From an archaeon (GTDB lineage: Archaea; Iainarchaeota; Iainarchaeia; Iainarchaeales; Iainarchaeaceae), in the NCBI GenBank assembly GCA_024653905.1, contig JANLGZ010000027.1, forward strand, positions 1 through 7,451: a stretch of DNA of 7,451 bases. The letters are read 5' to 3'. The notes beneath the pieces are model-generated. The model was not told the DNA's origin. It saw nothing but the letters and a program-made list of their open reading frames with translations, and searched no databases. This document shows positions 1 through 6,654 of the stretch, in pieces. Numbering within the stretch: position 1 is the stretch's first letter; each line of letters starts with the position of its first letter. The position numbers and the translations under genes are program-made.

Positions 1-2562
1 TTTAATGGTAATGTACAAGAGAAAGTATTAGAAGGAACAATAACTAGTACATCAAGGACAAACATTAACATTAAAGAAAAAATTGGAATTAATGTTGATG
101 CTAAGTTCGATACTGGTTCAAGTGTAAAAGACCTTGTTGCTAAAATAGACGCAGGTGCTTTTTCATACATGGTTACTTTAGGAGCTGCAACTACAGGAAT
201 TGCATTAGGTACTACATCCTTCTCTGATGATTCAGACGATTTAGTAAAAGTAGTATTTTTCGGTGAAGAATACGAATTAAGTGCTGCAACACTTACAGGT
301 ACAAAATATGTAAAACTTGTAAAAGCTTCAGCAAGAGAAACCTACAATGAAGGAGAAACAGTCGAAGGTCTTGTCGGAGACAACGAATTTGACGGTCAAG
401 ACTTAACTGTTAAAGTTGTACAAATAATCCAAACAGGATCAGCAACAACAAGTTACCAAGGGACTTTTGAACTTTATGATTCAGAAGGAAATCTAATCGA
501 TACAAGAACAGTATCAACAGCTGAAAACTTGAAAGATGTTTTCCAAGGTACTGATGGTAAAGAAGCATTACAGAGTAATCTGTATGTTGATACTATTGCT
601 ATTGGTTCAACCACAGGTATTGGTTACGTAGAGATAACAAAAGGAACAGATACTGTTGAGTTATATAGTGGATCTATCTACCCATACAATTCATCAGCAA
701 CAGGATCAGCTCCATACAAAGCAACAATAACTACGGGTACATCTGATGCAAACTCACTTTATTCCATAGAAATTGCAAATAGTGCAGAAGTTTGGGATTC
801 AGAAGATGGAGGAGCATTTGATCTTGGTCCATTATACCCAGTAAGAGCAGGTCAATCTTTGCAAGGCAATGAAGGAAATACTGCTGAGTTTTTAGAAACA
901 CTTCCTGAAGGAACACAAGGAAAAGGCTTTGCTAAAGTCGAATTCATGGGTTTCGAAGGAGATGAAGAAAAAACAACTGTAGAATTCGGAAAATCAGCAG
1001 TAGCTAATACTGGAGGATTAAAGTTCGTTGATGAAGATGGAGCAACAAGAGAAGTTCCATATTATATTCAAGTTAACGACTCAAACTCAGGTGAAATATT
1101 CCAGTTCGAAGAAAAAAATTTTTGGGCTGAAGCAAGATATCAAACCGCTGCAGGTACCGCAGGAAAAACAGTAACATACGACTACAATGTTGCAGTAACT
1201 TCCGGAGATATTATTAATGGAAGAGCATGGACTATTGCCGGTGGAGATGCAAATGTAAGTTTGTCAGTTGATGGATTTGCAGAACTAGGTGATAAAGTAG
1301 CTTCAGGTGGTTACTCTGTTTGGGATACAAATGTAGTTACTGTTGATGGGGTAAACTACAAGATTATGGATGCAAACACTGGTGCAAATGCAACTAATCA
1401 AATGGTTGTAGCAGTTGACATAGCATTTGAATTAAAACAAGGAACTGATAATACTGGAACCGAGTTTTTCAATACTAGTGGAACAGCAGCAGATAATCTA
1501 TTGTTGCTATCTAATTCATCAACATTCGATTCGAATACTGATGGATTAGGAATTAAATTGTACAGTTCAGATTCTACAAGATATGTAGAATATTCTGCAC
1601 AATATAATTCAACTAATGGAAACGACAAGCTTTGGTTATTGCTTGACAACCAAACATTTGGGAATGGCGGAACTGATAACACAATCCAAAATTCTCATGC
1701 AGTAACTTTCCGAGGAACTAGTGTTCCTAATGGAACCGCATATACTGAAGCTGTAGGGGCGATTAATTTCACACATTATGTGCCTAAAACAACAGACTTC
1801 AATGTAGCTACAGCAAATTCAGCTTCAGAGGCATACTTTGTTGCAGAGTTTGATGTAAATTCAGCAGTAGATAATGGTGGTTTCACTGTTTACATTGACA
1901 CTGCAGATGCTACTGGTGTCGGACCATTCCCATCTACTAACTTATCAGCATATGCTGATGATGTTAAGTATACGGGATCTCCAGCTTGGACTCTTCAAGG
2001 AGGAACAGCAAGTACATACCTATCTTCAGGATATACTGATGCAGGTACAAAAGCTAGTTTGCTTGACAATGGTGCAACAGTAAAAATCAGTATGCCACAA
2101 CTTGCTGAGAAAGTAGATATTATTGTCTACGGTACTGAGGTAGAAAGAGCAGTATCAGGCGGAGAGACATTAACTCTCGGTGTAGGAGATTCAGGAACAA
2201 CTGATTCAGGAGCCAAAGTAACAGTTGAAGCTGTTAACGGCGGTTCTTGCGGAGTTGCAGGCGGAGACGGCGCAGTAGTTTGCTCAGCTAACCCAGAGAC
2301 CTATGCTATACCAGCAGCAGTAAGAAATCCTTTGGTGTACTTAGATACAGAAGCACCAGCAGGAAGCAACATCATTATTGGAGGACACCTTGTTAACGCA
2401 TTGGCTTCAAGCCTTGCAGACAGGTTAACAGCTCCAGGACAGATGGTTGCAGAAGTTGACGCATTAAGCGGAGACATCTACGCTGCAGGATACACAGCTG
2501 TTGATACAGGAAAAGCTGTACAAGAATTAATTGACGATATTGACGCAATGGACTTGGCTTAA
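1..2562 (+). CDS. S-layer glycoprotein, C-terminal 853 residues (5' end outside window)
   Basis: This gene encodes a secreted cell-surface lattice protein. The frame is open from base 1, so the ATG at 169 is an internal Met and the true start lies upstream. The segment near residues 82-110 (VKVVFFGEEYEL, then KYVKLVKAS) resembles the conserved 'F-L-G-E-x-Y' region of archaeal S-layer proteins. The C-terminus, about residues 777-850, has VYLDTEAP, NIIIGGHLVNALA and IYAAGYTAVDT followed by an amphipathic helix, as in archaeal S-layer C-terminal domains of the methanogen type. Eleven N-x-S/T sequons are present at residues 230, 359, 418, 463, 491, 505, 536, 550, 577, 589 and 647; both conserved ends have none. 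The only two cysteines are 750 and 761. The composition is rich in Ala, Gly, Thr and Ser, acidic and Lys-poor in the middle. I see no C-terminal membrane segment or sorting motif, and the protein ends ...AMDLA. It looks more GC-rich and codon-biased than its neighbours, as expected for a highly expressed gene. S-layer assignment is fairly sure; the exact family is not. Confidence 0.85.
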   Translation, partial: FNGNVQEKVLEGTITSTSRTNINIKEKIGINVDAKFDTGSSVKDLVAKIDAGAFSYMVTLGAATTGIALGTTSFSDDSDDLVKVVFFGEEYELSAATLTGTKYVKLVKASARETYNEGETVEGLVGDNEFDGQDLTVKVVQIIQTGSATTSYQGTFELYDSEGNLIDTRTVSTAENLKDVFQGTDGKEALQSNLYVDTIAIGSTTGIGYVEITKGTDTVELYSGSIYPYNSSATGSAPYKATITTGTSDANSLYSIEIANSAEVWDSEDGGAFDLGPLYPVRAGQSLQGNEGNTAEFLETLPEGTQGKGFAKVEFMGFEGDEEKTTVEFGKSAVANTGGLKFVDEDGATREVPYYIQVNDSNSGEIFQFEEKNFWAEARYQTAAGTAGKTVTYDYNVAVTSGDIINGRAWTIAGGDANVSLSVDGFAELGDKVASGGYSVWDTNVVTVDGVNYKIMDANTGANATNQMVVAVDIAFELKQGTDNTGTEFFNTSGTAADNLLLLSNSSTFDSNTDGLGIKLYSSDSTRYVEYSAQYNSTNGNDKLWLLLDNQTFGNGGTDNTIQNSHAVTFRGTSVPNGTAYTEAVGAINFTHYVPKTTDFNVATANSASEAYFVAEFDVNSAVDNGGFTVYIDTADATGVGPFPSTNLSAYADDVKYTGSPAWTLQGGTASTYLSSGYTDAGTKASLLDNGATVKISMPQLAEKVDIIVYGTEVERAVSGGETLTLGVGDSGTTDSGAKVTVEAVNGGSCGVAGGDGAVVCSANPETYAIPAAVRNPLVYLDTEAPAGSNIIIGGHLVNALASSLADRLTAPGQMVAEVDALSGDIYAAGYTAVDTGKAVQELIDDIDAMDLA
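1252..1941 (+). other. Sequon-dense central region of the S-layer protein
   Basis: This stretch encodes about residues 418-647 of the S-layer fragment and holds nine of its eleven N-x-S/T sequons: NVS, NAT, NTS, NSS, NST, NQT, NGT, NFT and NLS. The first 229 and last 206 residues of the fragment contain none. This pattern fits an outward-facing, N-glycosylated domain between conserved, glycan-free assembly domains. Glycosylation itself is an inference from sequons only. Confidence 0.6.
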
Positions 2563-2579
2563 ATCCCAAGTTTATTGTG

Positions 2580-2623
2580 AGGACCCGGGGTTTAAACCCC
2601 GAGTTCCTAATTTCTTTTTTTTT
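2580..2623 (+). terminator. GC-rich palindrome followed by T-tract after the S-layer gene
   Basis: The perfect 16-base palindrome CGGGGTTTAAACCCCG (2586-2601) stands out in very AT-rich DNA. It extends into an imperfect outer stem, AGGAC at 2580-2584 pairing with GTTCCT at 2603-2608, with one mismatch (C2585/A2602) and one bulged T. A T-tract follows (2611-2623, nine consecutive Ts from 2615). The structure starts 18 bases after the S-layer stop codon. Hairpin plus T-run suggests transcription termination, or a 3'-end stabiliser for an abundant mRNA. Archaeal termination depends chiefly on the T-tract, so the role of the stem is less certain. Confidence 0.65.
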
Positions 2624-2647
2624 AAAATCCCTTAGCATAAGCTCTGG

Positions 2648-2655
2648 TTTTTAAT
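2648..2655 (+). promoter_or_regulatory. Possible TATA-like box upstream of the three-gene cluster
   Basis: The sequence TTTTTAAT lies 22-30 bases before the ATG at 2678. That spacing would suit an archaeal promoter giving a leaderless or very short-leader transcript. No purine-rich Shine-Dalgarno sequence lies before this ATG; the preceding bases are CACTTTTTTTCT, which agrees with leaderless initiation. AT-richness makes chance matches likely, so this is a weak call. Confidence 0.25.
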
Positions 2656-2677
2656 TCTTTTCAATCACTTTTTTTCT

Positions 2678-3286
2678 ATGAAAAAAGAAACTTACTTTTA
2701 CATCACTGCAATTGTAGCAGTGCTTATTGTGGTTCTTGCAGGGTTCATTTTCATTAATTTAGATTTATCTGATTACAAGTATTCTGTTGAAAGGGAAGGA
2801 GTCAGGTTTGTTTCTAATTCAGCACAGCCTTCAGAACTTCTCAGTGAAATGAGAAATTCAAAAACATTCATAATTTCTCCGCAGTTTGTGGAAATAGGTT
2901 CAGAGAATACTTACATGGTTTCCACAATAACTTTATTTTCAACAGTTCTTATTGCTAAAGGTAAAGATGTTATTGTTGTTGGCAGAGTTCTTGATGAAAA
3001 AGGGAATTTAATTAAATGCCAAACCAATTTAGGGAATGTTAAAACCAATGAGGAATTATCTGTAGAAAAGTGCAACCAATTGCTTTCAGATAATTTCAAT
3101 ACCCGAATTTTCATTTCTTTTCCAACAGGAAAAACTTCTTTAGTTGAATTGGAACCAAGGACAATAAAAATTACTCCTTCTTCATTTACTGATATTTCTC
3201 ATGTTTCTTTTGTAGTAGCAAAAGCCCTCTATGAGGATGCTGAGCAGATAATTGAACAGGTTAATATACTCGTTGACCGGCTATAA
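2678..3286 (+). CDS. Membrane-anchored extracytoplasmic protein of unknown function (202 aa)
   Basis: I do not recognise a family. The protein starts MKKETYFY and has one strongly hydrophobic segment at about residues 7-27 (a signal anchor). The remaining roughly 170 residues are soluble, so it is probably tethered with its domain outside the membrane. The body looks mixed alpha/beta: strands near 62-72, 79-94, 96-104 and 143-148, and a C-terminal helix at about 175-202 (AKALYEDAEQIIEQVNILVD). It has two cysteines, Cys114 and Cys132, flanking an acidic loop, which could form a disulfide. The TAA stop shares its last A with the ATG of the next gene (TAATG), so translation is probably coupled to the glycosyltransferase. 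Its position between the S-layer gene and a GT2 gene suggests an envelope role; this is inference only. No membrane-enzyme motif or metal-binding cluster is visible. Confidence 0.8.
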   Translation: MKKETYFYITAIVAVLIVVLAGFIFINLDLSDYKYSVEREGVRFVSNSAQPSELLSEMRNSKTFIISPQFVEIGSENTYMVSTITLFSTVLIAKGKDVIVVGRVLDEKGNLIKCQTNLGNVKTNEELSVEKCNQLLSDNFNTRIFISFPTGKTSLVELEPRTIKITPSSFTDISHVSFVVAKALYEDAEQIIEQVNILVDRL

Positions 3287-4608
3287 TGCAACTATTTTTA
3301 ATTCTCTTTAACCCTAATTTTCTGATGAATATAAAGCCAAGAACAGTGCTGATTTTTTTGGTGATGCTGGCATTTGTTTATTTTGTAGTAAAAATAGTGA
3401 GTTTTAATTGGATAATAATTTTCTTCAATATTCTTCTTATTTTCATCAATAGTGTTTTTCTTTTTGCTTATTTAGAAATCAAGGATAAAAAAAAGAAAAC
3501 TGTTCAAAAGTGGCCATCAGTAACAATTGTAATTCCAAATTATAACGGAGCGCTAAATCTTGCAAAATGTATTGAGCATGTAAAAAATCTTTCATATCCT
3601 TCAAAAAAAGAAATCATTGTGGTTGATGATGGTTCAAGTGATAATTCGCAAAATATTCTGAAAAAAATTAAAGGTATTAAACTTATTTTGAAAAAAAAGA
3701 ATGAAGGAAAAGCAGTTTGCCTTAATAACGGCATTGCTGTTGCAAAAGGAGAATATGTTGTTACAATAGATTCTGATACTTATCCTGAACCTGATTGTTT
3801 GGAAAAAATGGTTTCTCACATGGAAGAAGGTGTTTCAGCAGTAACTGGTTTTGTAAGAGCGTATAATACAAAAGGGCTTGTTGAAAAAATTCAGGAAGTT
3901 GAATACTTAATTGCTTTTGGTTTTTTTCAGAAAGTTCTTTCAGATATTAATGCGATTCTTGTAACTCCTGGGCCAATGAGTTTGTACAGAAAAAGTGTGC
4001 TGAAAGAAATCGGCGGATTTGATGAAAAAAACATTACTGAGGATATGGAAATAGCTTTTAGAATAAGAAAAAACGGCGGAAGAATTGTTACGTGTATTGA
4101 AGCGCATATTTATACTGAAGTTCCCACAACATTGAAACATTTGTTCAGGCAAAGAGTAAGGTGGTACAGGGGTAAATTTTTCAATACTGTAAAATATTCT
4201 GAAATGTTATTCAATCCAAAGTTCGGTGAGTTTGGAATGTTCACTTTTCCTTTTTCGGTTATTCTGGAATGGGTAATAGTTTTGTTTGTTTTTATTTTCA
4301 TTGCAGGAAATCTTGAAAACATTGGAATGTATTTTGGTTTTATTTATTCTTTTCTTTCAGCAAGCAATGACCTAAGTGCTTTAGTGCCAAGACTGTTTGC
4401 ATTGAATTCAAGTTTTTTCTTTTACTTAATCGGAGCTGCATTTTATTCTTTCTTTTTGTATTACAGCCATAAATTAGCCGGTGCAAAATTAAGTATTACA
4501 AAAGTGCCAGAAATAACTCTTTTTATATTGATTTATAGTTTTTTTATTTTAGTGGTTTTCTTTGTCGGATTTTTCAAGGAAATAAACAGTAGTGATTATG
4601 CATGGTAA
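3286..4608 (+). CDS. Processive-type family 2 glycosyltransferase, integral membrane (440 aa)
   Basis: It probably transfers a sugar from a nucleotide-sugar donor onto a growing glycan at the inner face of the membrane. Two N-terminal membrane segments (about 20-39 and 42-63) are followed by a basic linker and a GT-A domain. The domain begins VTIVIPNYNGA (79-89), with VVDDGSSD (112-119), the metal/UDP-binding IDSD (161-164), the acceptor-site TED (251-253) and Q289-R-V-R-W293, the QxxRW signature of the cellulose synthase, hyaluronan synthase and PgaC group. Further membrane segments follow at about 320-340, 346-359, 375-394 and 408-430. All key residues are present, so it should be active. 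The start at 3286 overlaps the previous stop by one base; Met14 (base 3325) is a credible alternative start that would drop 13 hydrophobic residues. Sugar and product cannot be read from sequence. Proximity to the sequon-rich S-layer gene suggests surface glycan synthesis, either of a polysaccharide or of the S-layer glycan. Confidence 0.88.
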   Translation: MQLFLILFNPNFLMNIKPRTVLIFLVMLAFVYFVVKIVSFNWIIIFFNILLIFINSVFLFAYLEIKDKKKKTVQKWPSVTIVIPNYNGALNLAKCIEHVKNLSYPSKKEIIVVDDGSSDNSQNILKKIKGIKLILKKKNEGKAVCLNNGIAVAKGEYVVTIDSDTYPEPDCLEKMVSHMEEGVSAVTGFVRAYNTKGLVEKIQEVEYLIAFGFFQKVLSDINAILVTPGPMSLYRKSVLKEIGGFDEKNITEDMEIAFRIRKNGGRIVTCIEAHIYTEVPTTLKHLFRQRVRWYRGKFFNTVKYSEMLFNPKFGEFGMFTFPFSVILEWVIVLFVFIFIAGNLENIGMYFGFIYSFLSASNDLSALVPRLFALNSSFFFYLIGAAFYSFFLYYSHKLAGAKLSITKVPEITLFILIYSFFILVVFFVGFFKEINSSDYAW

Positions 4609-5243
4609 ACAAGTACATCAAAGCATTGGGTCTTACAGTTATTCTTACTGTTCTTGGAATTTTGCTGATTGGTTTTGCTGATGATGCAAGACTTTCACAG
4701 GTTTCTTCTGTTTTAGAGGAAAACGCTATTGCTATTGAATCAACTCAGCAATTACTGTTTTATGAATCAATTACCGGAGACACTGAAAATGTTTGCAATG
4801 TGCTTTCCAAAAGAATAGATTTACAAGCGGGGAAAACAAATGATTTTTTGATGGAATTAGAGGGAGTTAATGCTCAGACCTTTTTTGCAAACACTGAATT
4901 AGCAAAAATGAAATTTCTTAATCAGAATATCCAGCTTTATTTATTAGTTCAAAAATCAATTTTGGATTGCGGTAATGAAATAAAACCAATTCTTTACTTT
5001 TATACAGATAAATCTTTTTCAGCAGATGAAGCCGCTCAGGCAAAAATCTTGAATTCTGTTGTTAAACAATGTCCAAATGTGAGGGTTTTTGCTTTTCCTC
5101 ATGATCTTGATATTCCTGTGGTTGATGTATTAGTGTCAAAACATAGTACTACAAGGTATCCTGCAATTGTGGTTGAAAATGAGAAAATTGAGGGCCTATC
5201 CTCTGAGGAACTGATTATTGGAAAAGTAGCCTGCAAACCTTAA
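4602..5243 (+). CDS. Membrane-anchored thioredoxin-like protein lacking CxxC (213 aa)
   Basis: An N-terminal hydrophobic helix (about residues 8-26) is followed by a helical stretch (about 30-122). A C-terminal segment (about 128-208) reads like a thioredoxin fold: strand PILYFYTD, helix SADEAAQAKILNSVVKQC, strand NVRVFAFPHD, a helix, then RYPAIVV, where Pro187 matches the cis-proline before a beta strand. The usual CxxC between the first strand and helix is replaced by TDKSFSADEA, so classical disulfide oxidoreductase activity is unlikely from that site. Four cysteines remain elsewhere (65, 123, 157, 211). ATGGTAA at 4602-4608 holds both this start and the glycosyltransferase stop, giving a 7-base overlap and probable translational coupling. 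The role may be as a scaffold or binding partner of the glycosyltransferase or of the 202-residue protein upstream. The thioredoxin-like fold is my reading of secondary-structure pattern and could be wrong. Confidence 0.8.
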   Translation: MVNKYIKALGLTVILTVLGILLIGFADDARLSQVSSVLEENAIAIESTQQLLFYESITGDTENVCNVLSKRIDLQAGKTNDFLMELEGVNAQTFFANTELAKMKFLNQNIQLYLLVQKSILDCGNEIKPILYFYTDKSFSADEAAQAKILNSVVKQCPNVRVFAFPHDLDIPVVDVLVSKHSTTRYPAIVVENEKIEGLSSEELIIGKVACKP

Positions 5244-5338
5244 AAATATGCAGAATTATTGCCTTTAGCCATTGTTTTTTAGCTGATTTTTGCAAAAAAA
5301 CCCTTATTTTAGCTTCTTTTTAGTAGTTATTTTGGCTT
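5244..5338. terminator. Convergent intergenic spacer with T-tracts on both strands
   Basis: This 95-base spacer separates the + strand envelope cluster from the - strand aRF1-truD pair. On the + strand there are T-runs at 5275-5280, 5287-5291 and 5317-5321, suitable for ending the upstream cluster. The A-run at 5294-5300 is a T-tract on the other strand, about 40 bases past the truD stop. A perfect 12-base palindrome, TTTTTGCAAAAA (5287-5298), sits at the overlap and could serve both directions. No GC-rich stem is present, which is normal for archaeal termination. Confidence 0.5.
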
Positions 5339-6634
5339 TCAGGCTGTTTTCATTAGTTCTCTTAGGATAGTAGTAGCGTAATTCCCTTTCTCAAGCCTGA
5401 AGGAAATTTTAATTTTAAGTTTCCCTTCATTCAGTTCATCTTCCTCGATTGAAAACAGTTTTAATTCCTCTGGTTTTACTGCAATTTTTTTTCTTGTGCC
5501 TGAACAGCTCAATTCAGGAAAACTTTTTACTTTAAAATCAGAAAGTTTCATTCCTTCTTTTTCAAGAATATTTTTTTCAATCTCTCCTTGAATTCCTTTT
5601 GCAAATTCAGAATCAAAACCCAAAAGTCCTGCGGTCGGAATTCCATCTTCCAAAATATCTCCTTTAGTTTTTTCCAAACCAATTCCTCTATCGATTCTTT
5701 CATTAATCATTTCATTAAACAAATAACTTTGATAAGCATGAGTAAACAAATAAATCAAATGTTTTGGCAATTGCTGAAAAGCGCCAATAAAATCTTTCGG
5801 AAATTTGCATAAATGATGCATGATTGTTCTTTCATATCTGAACTTTGTTGGAAATTCTTTTGTTGCTTTTGAAAAATCATTTGTTTCCAAAAGGTTTTTT
5901 CTTGCATTCGCAATTTCCTCTTCTTCGCCATCAGCAGGGGATGTTAAATAAAGCATTACCGCTTCTTTCATATTTCCTTTGATAAATTCTTTTCCAACTT
6001 TGTGAGTGACCTGTCTTATTCCCCCAAATCTTTGTTCTCCAAAATAATTTATTACTCCGTTTTCCATTTCCTTGAAACATTTTTCAATAGTTTTTTTCAG
6101 TTCTTTTTCAGGGATTTCAATTTCTCGTACAGTTATTTCAAACACATTGCCTTTTAATTTTCCGATTTCAATTCTTTCATTATTCCATTCAGGTTCTGAT
6201 AATGAAACATATCTGCTTTTAAAATTTTTAAGTAATTTAAGATCGGGTTTCCATAAAGAAATTTTCTGAACAGTTATTCCTCTTTTATCTTTCATTCCTG
6301 CATAACCAATTCTTTTAGGAGAACACCTCATTGCTCTTGCAATTCTTCTGATTGCATTGTTGGTGTCAATGTTAAATTTTTCCATTGATAAATACAATTG
6401 TTCTTTTTCACTTTCAGTTAATTCAAGAGGCTGTTCTCTTTTTTCTTCCCAAAAACCAAAAGCTCTATTTTCTAAAGTAGTTCCATTAAGGGTTATTTCT
6501 TTTACAATAAAATCGGAAATTCTTCGCTTTATTCTTCCGCCAATTCCATGCGTAGTTGTTGAATAATATTTAATTCCTATAACCTCGCTTATTTCAGACG
6601 CAAGCAGTTTAGTAGTTTTTTGTTTTTTATTCAT
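5339..6634 (-). CDS. truD: tRNA pseudouridine synthase D (TruD, 431 aa)
   Basis: TruD isomerises uridine to pseudouridine at position 13 of tRNAs in bacteria; archaeal and eukaryotic (Pus7) members act on tRNA and sometimes other RNAs. The N-terminus has GIGGRIKRRISDFIVKEI (30-47), typical of the family. The catalytic motif is RIGYAGMKDKRGITVQ (108-123), with Asp116 as the nucleophile. NYFGEQRFG (196-204), HAYQSYLFNEM (299-309) and the C-terminal FRLEKGNYATTILREL (412-427) are further TruD signatures. Length is normal for the archaeal form, which carries an inserted TRUD domain between the second and third of these blocks. It lies 20 bases downstream of the aRF1 stop on the same strand, so it is probably co-transcribed. 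The ATG at 6634 follows a weak purine stretch (AAAGGGAAAA) rather than a strong Shine-Dalgarno. The gene ends in TGA, showing that TGA is a stop codon here. Confidence 0.96.
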   Translation of the reverse strand: MNKKQKTTKLLASEISEVIGIKYYSTTTHGIGGRIKRRISDFIVKEITLNGTTLENRAFGFWEEKREQPLELTESEKEQLYLSMEKFNIDTNNAIRRIARAMRCSPKRIGYAGMKDKRGITVQKISLWKPDLKLLKNFKSRYVSLSEPEWNNERIEIGKLKGNVFEITVREIEIPEKELKKTIEKCFKEMENGVINYFGEQRFGGIRQVTHKVGKEFIKGNMKEAVMLYLTSPADGEEEEIANARKNLLETNDFSKATKEFPTKFRYERTIMHHLCKFPKDFIGAFQQLPKHLIYLFTHAYQSYLFNEMINERIDRGIGLEKTKGDILEDGIPTAGLLGFDSEFAKGIQGEIEKNILEKEGMKLSDFKVKSFPELSCSGTRKKIAVKPEELKLFSIEEDELNEGKLKIKISFRLEKGNYATTILRELMKTA

Positions 6635-6654
6635 TAATTTTCCCTTTAAAATTT

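Noticed and set aside
169..171. ATG as the start of the S-layer gene
   Set aside because: The same frame is open back to base 1 and encodes S-layer-like sequence, with no signal peptide after this Met, so it is internal.
1398..1682. 94-codon open frame on the - strand inside the S-layer gene
   Set aside because: It is antisense to a clearly coding, conserved frame, is low-complexity in composition and resembles no family.
2631..2641. Small inverted repeat CTTAGCATAAG before the 202-residue gene
   Set aside because: Four-base arms with a three-base loop are expected by chance in this AT-rich spacer.
3540..4322. Several 61-70-codon - strand open frames under the glycosyltransferase
   Set aside because: They mirror the GT2 reading frame, are rich in Phe/Ser from reversed AT-rich codons, and lack start signals.
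5588..6566. Three + strand open frames of 65-74 codons opposite truD
   Set aside because: They are shadows of truD, whose - strand frame carries all family motifs.
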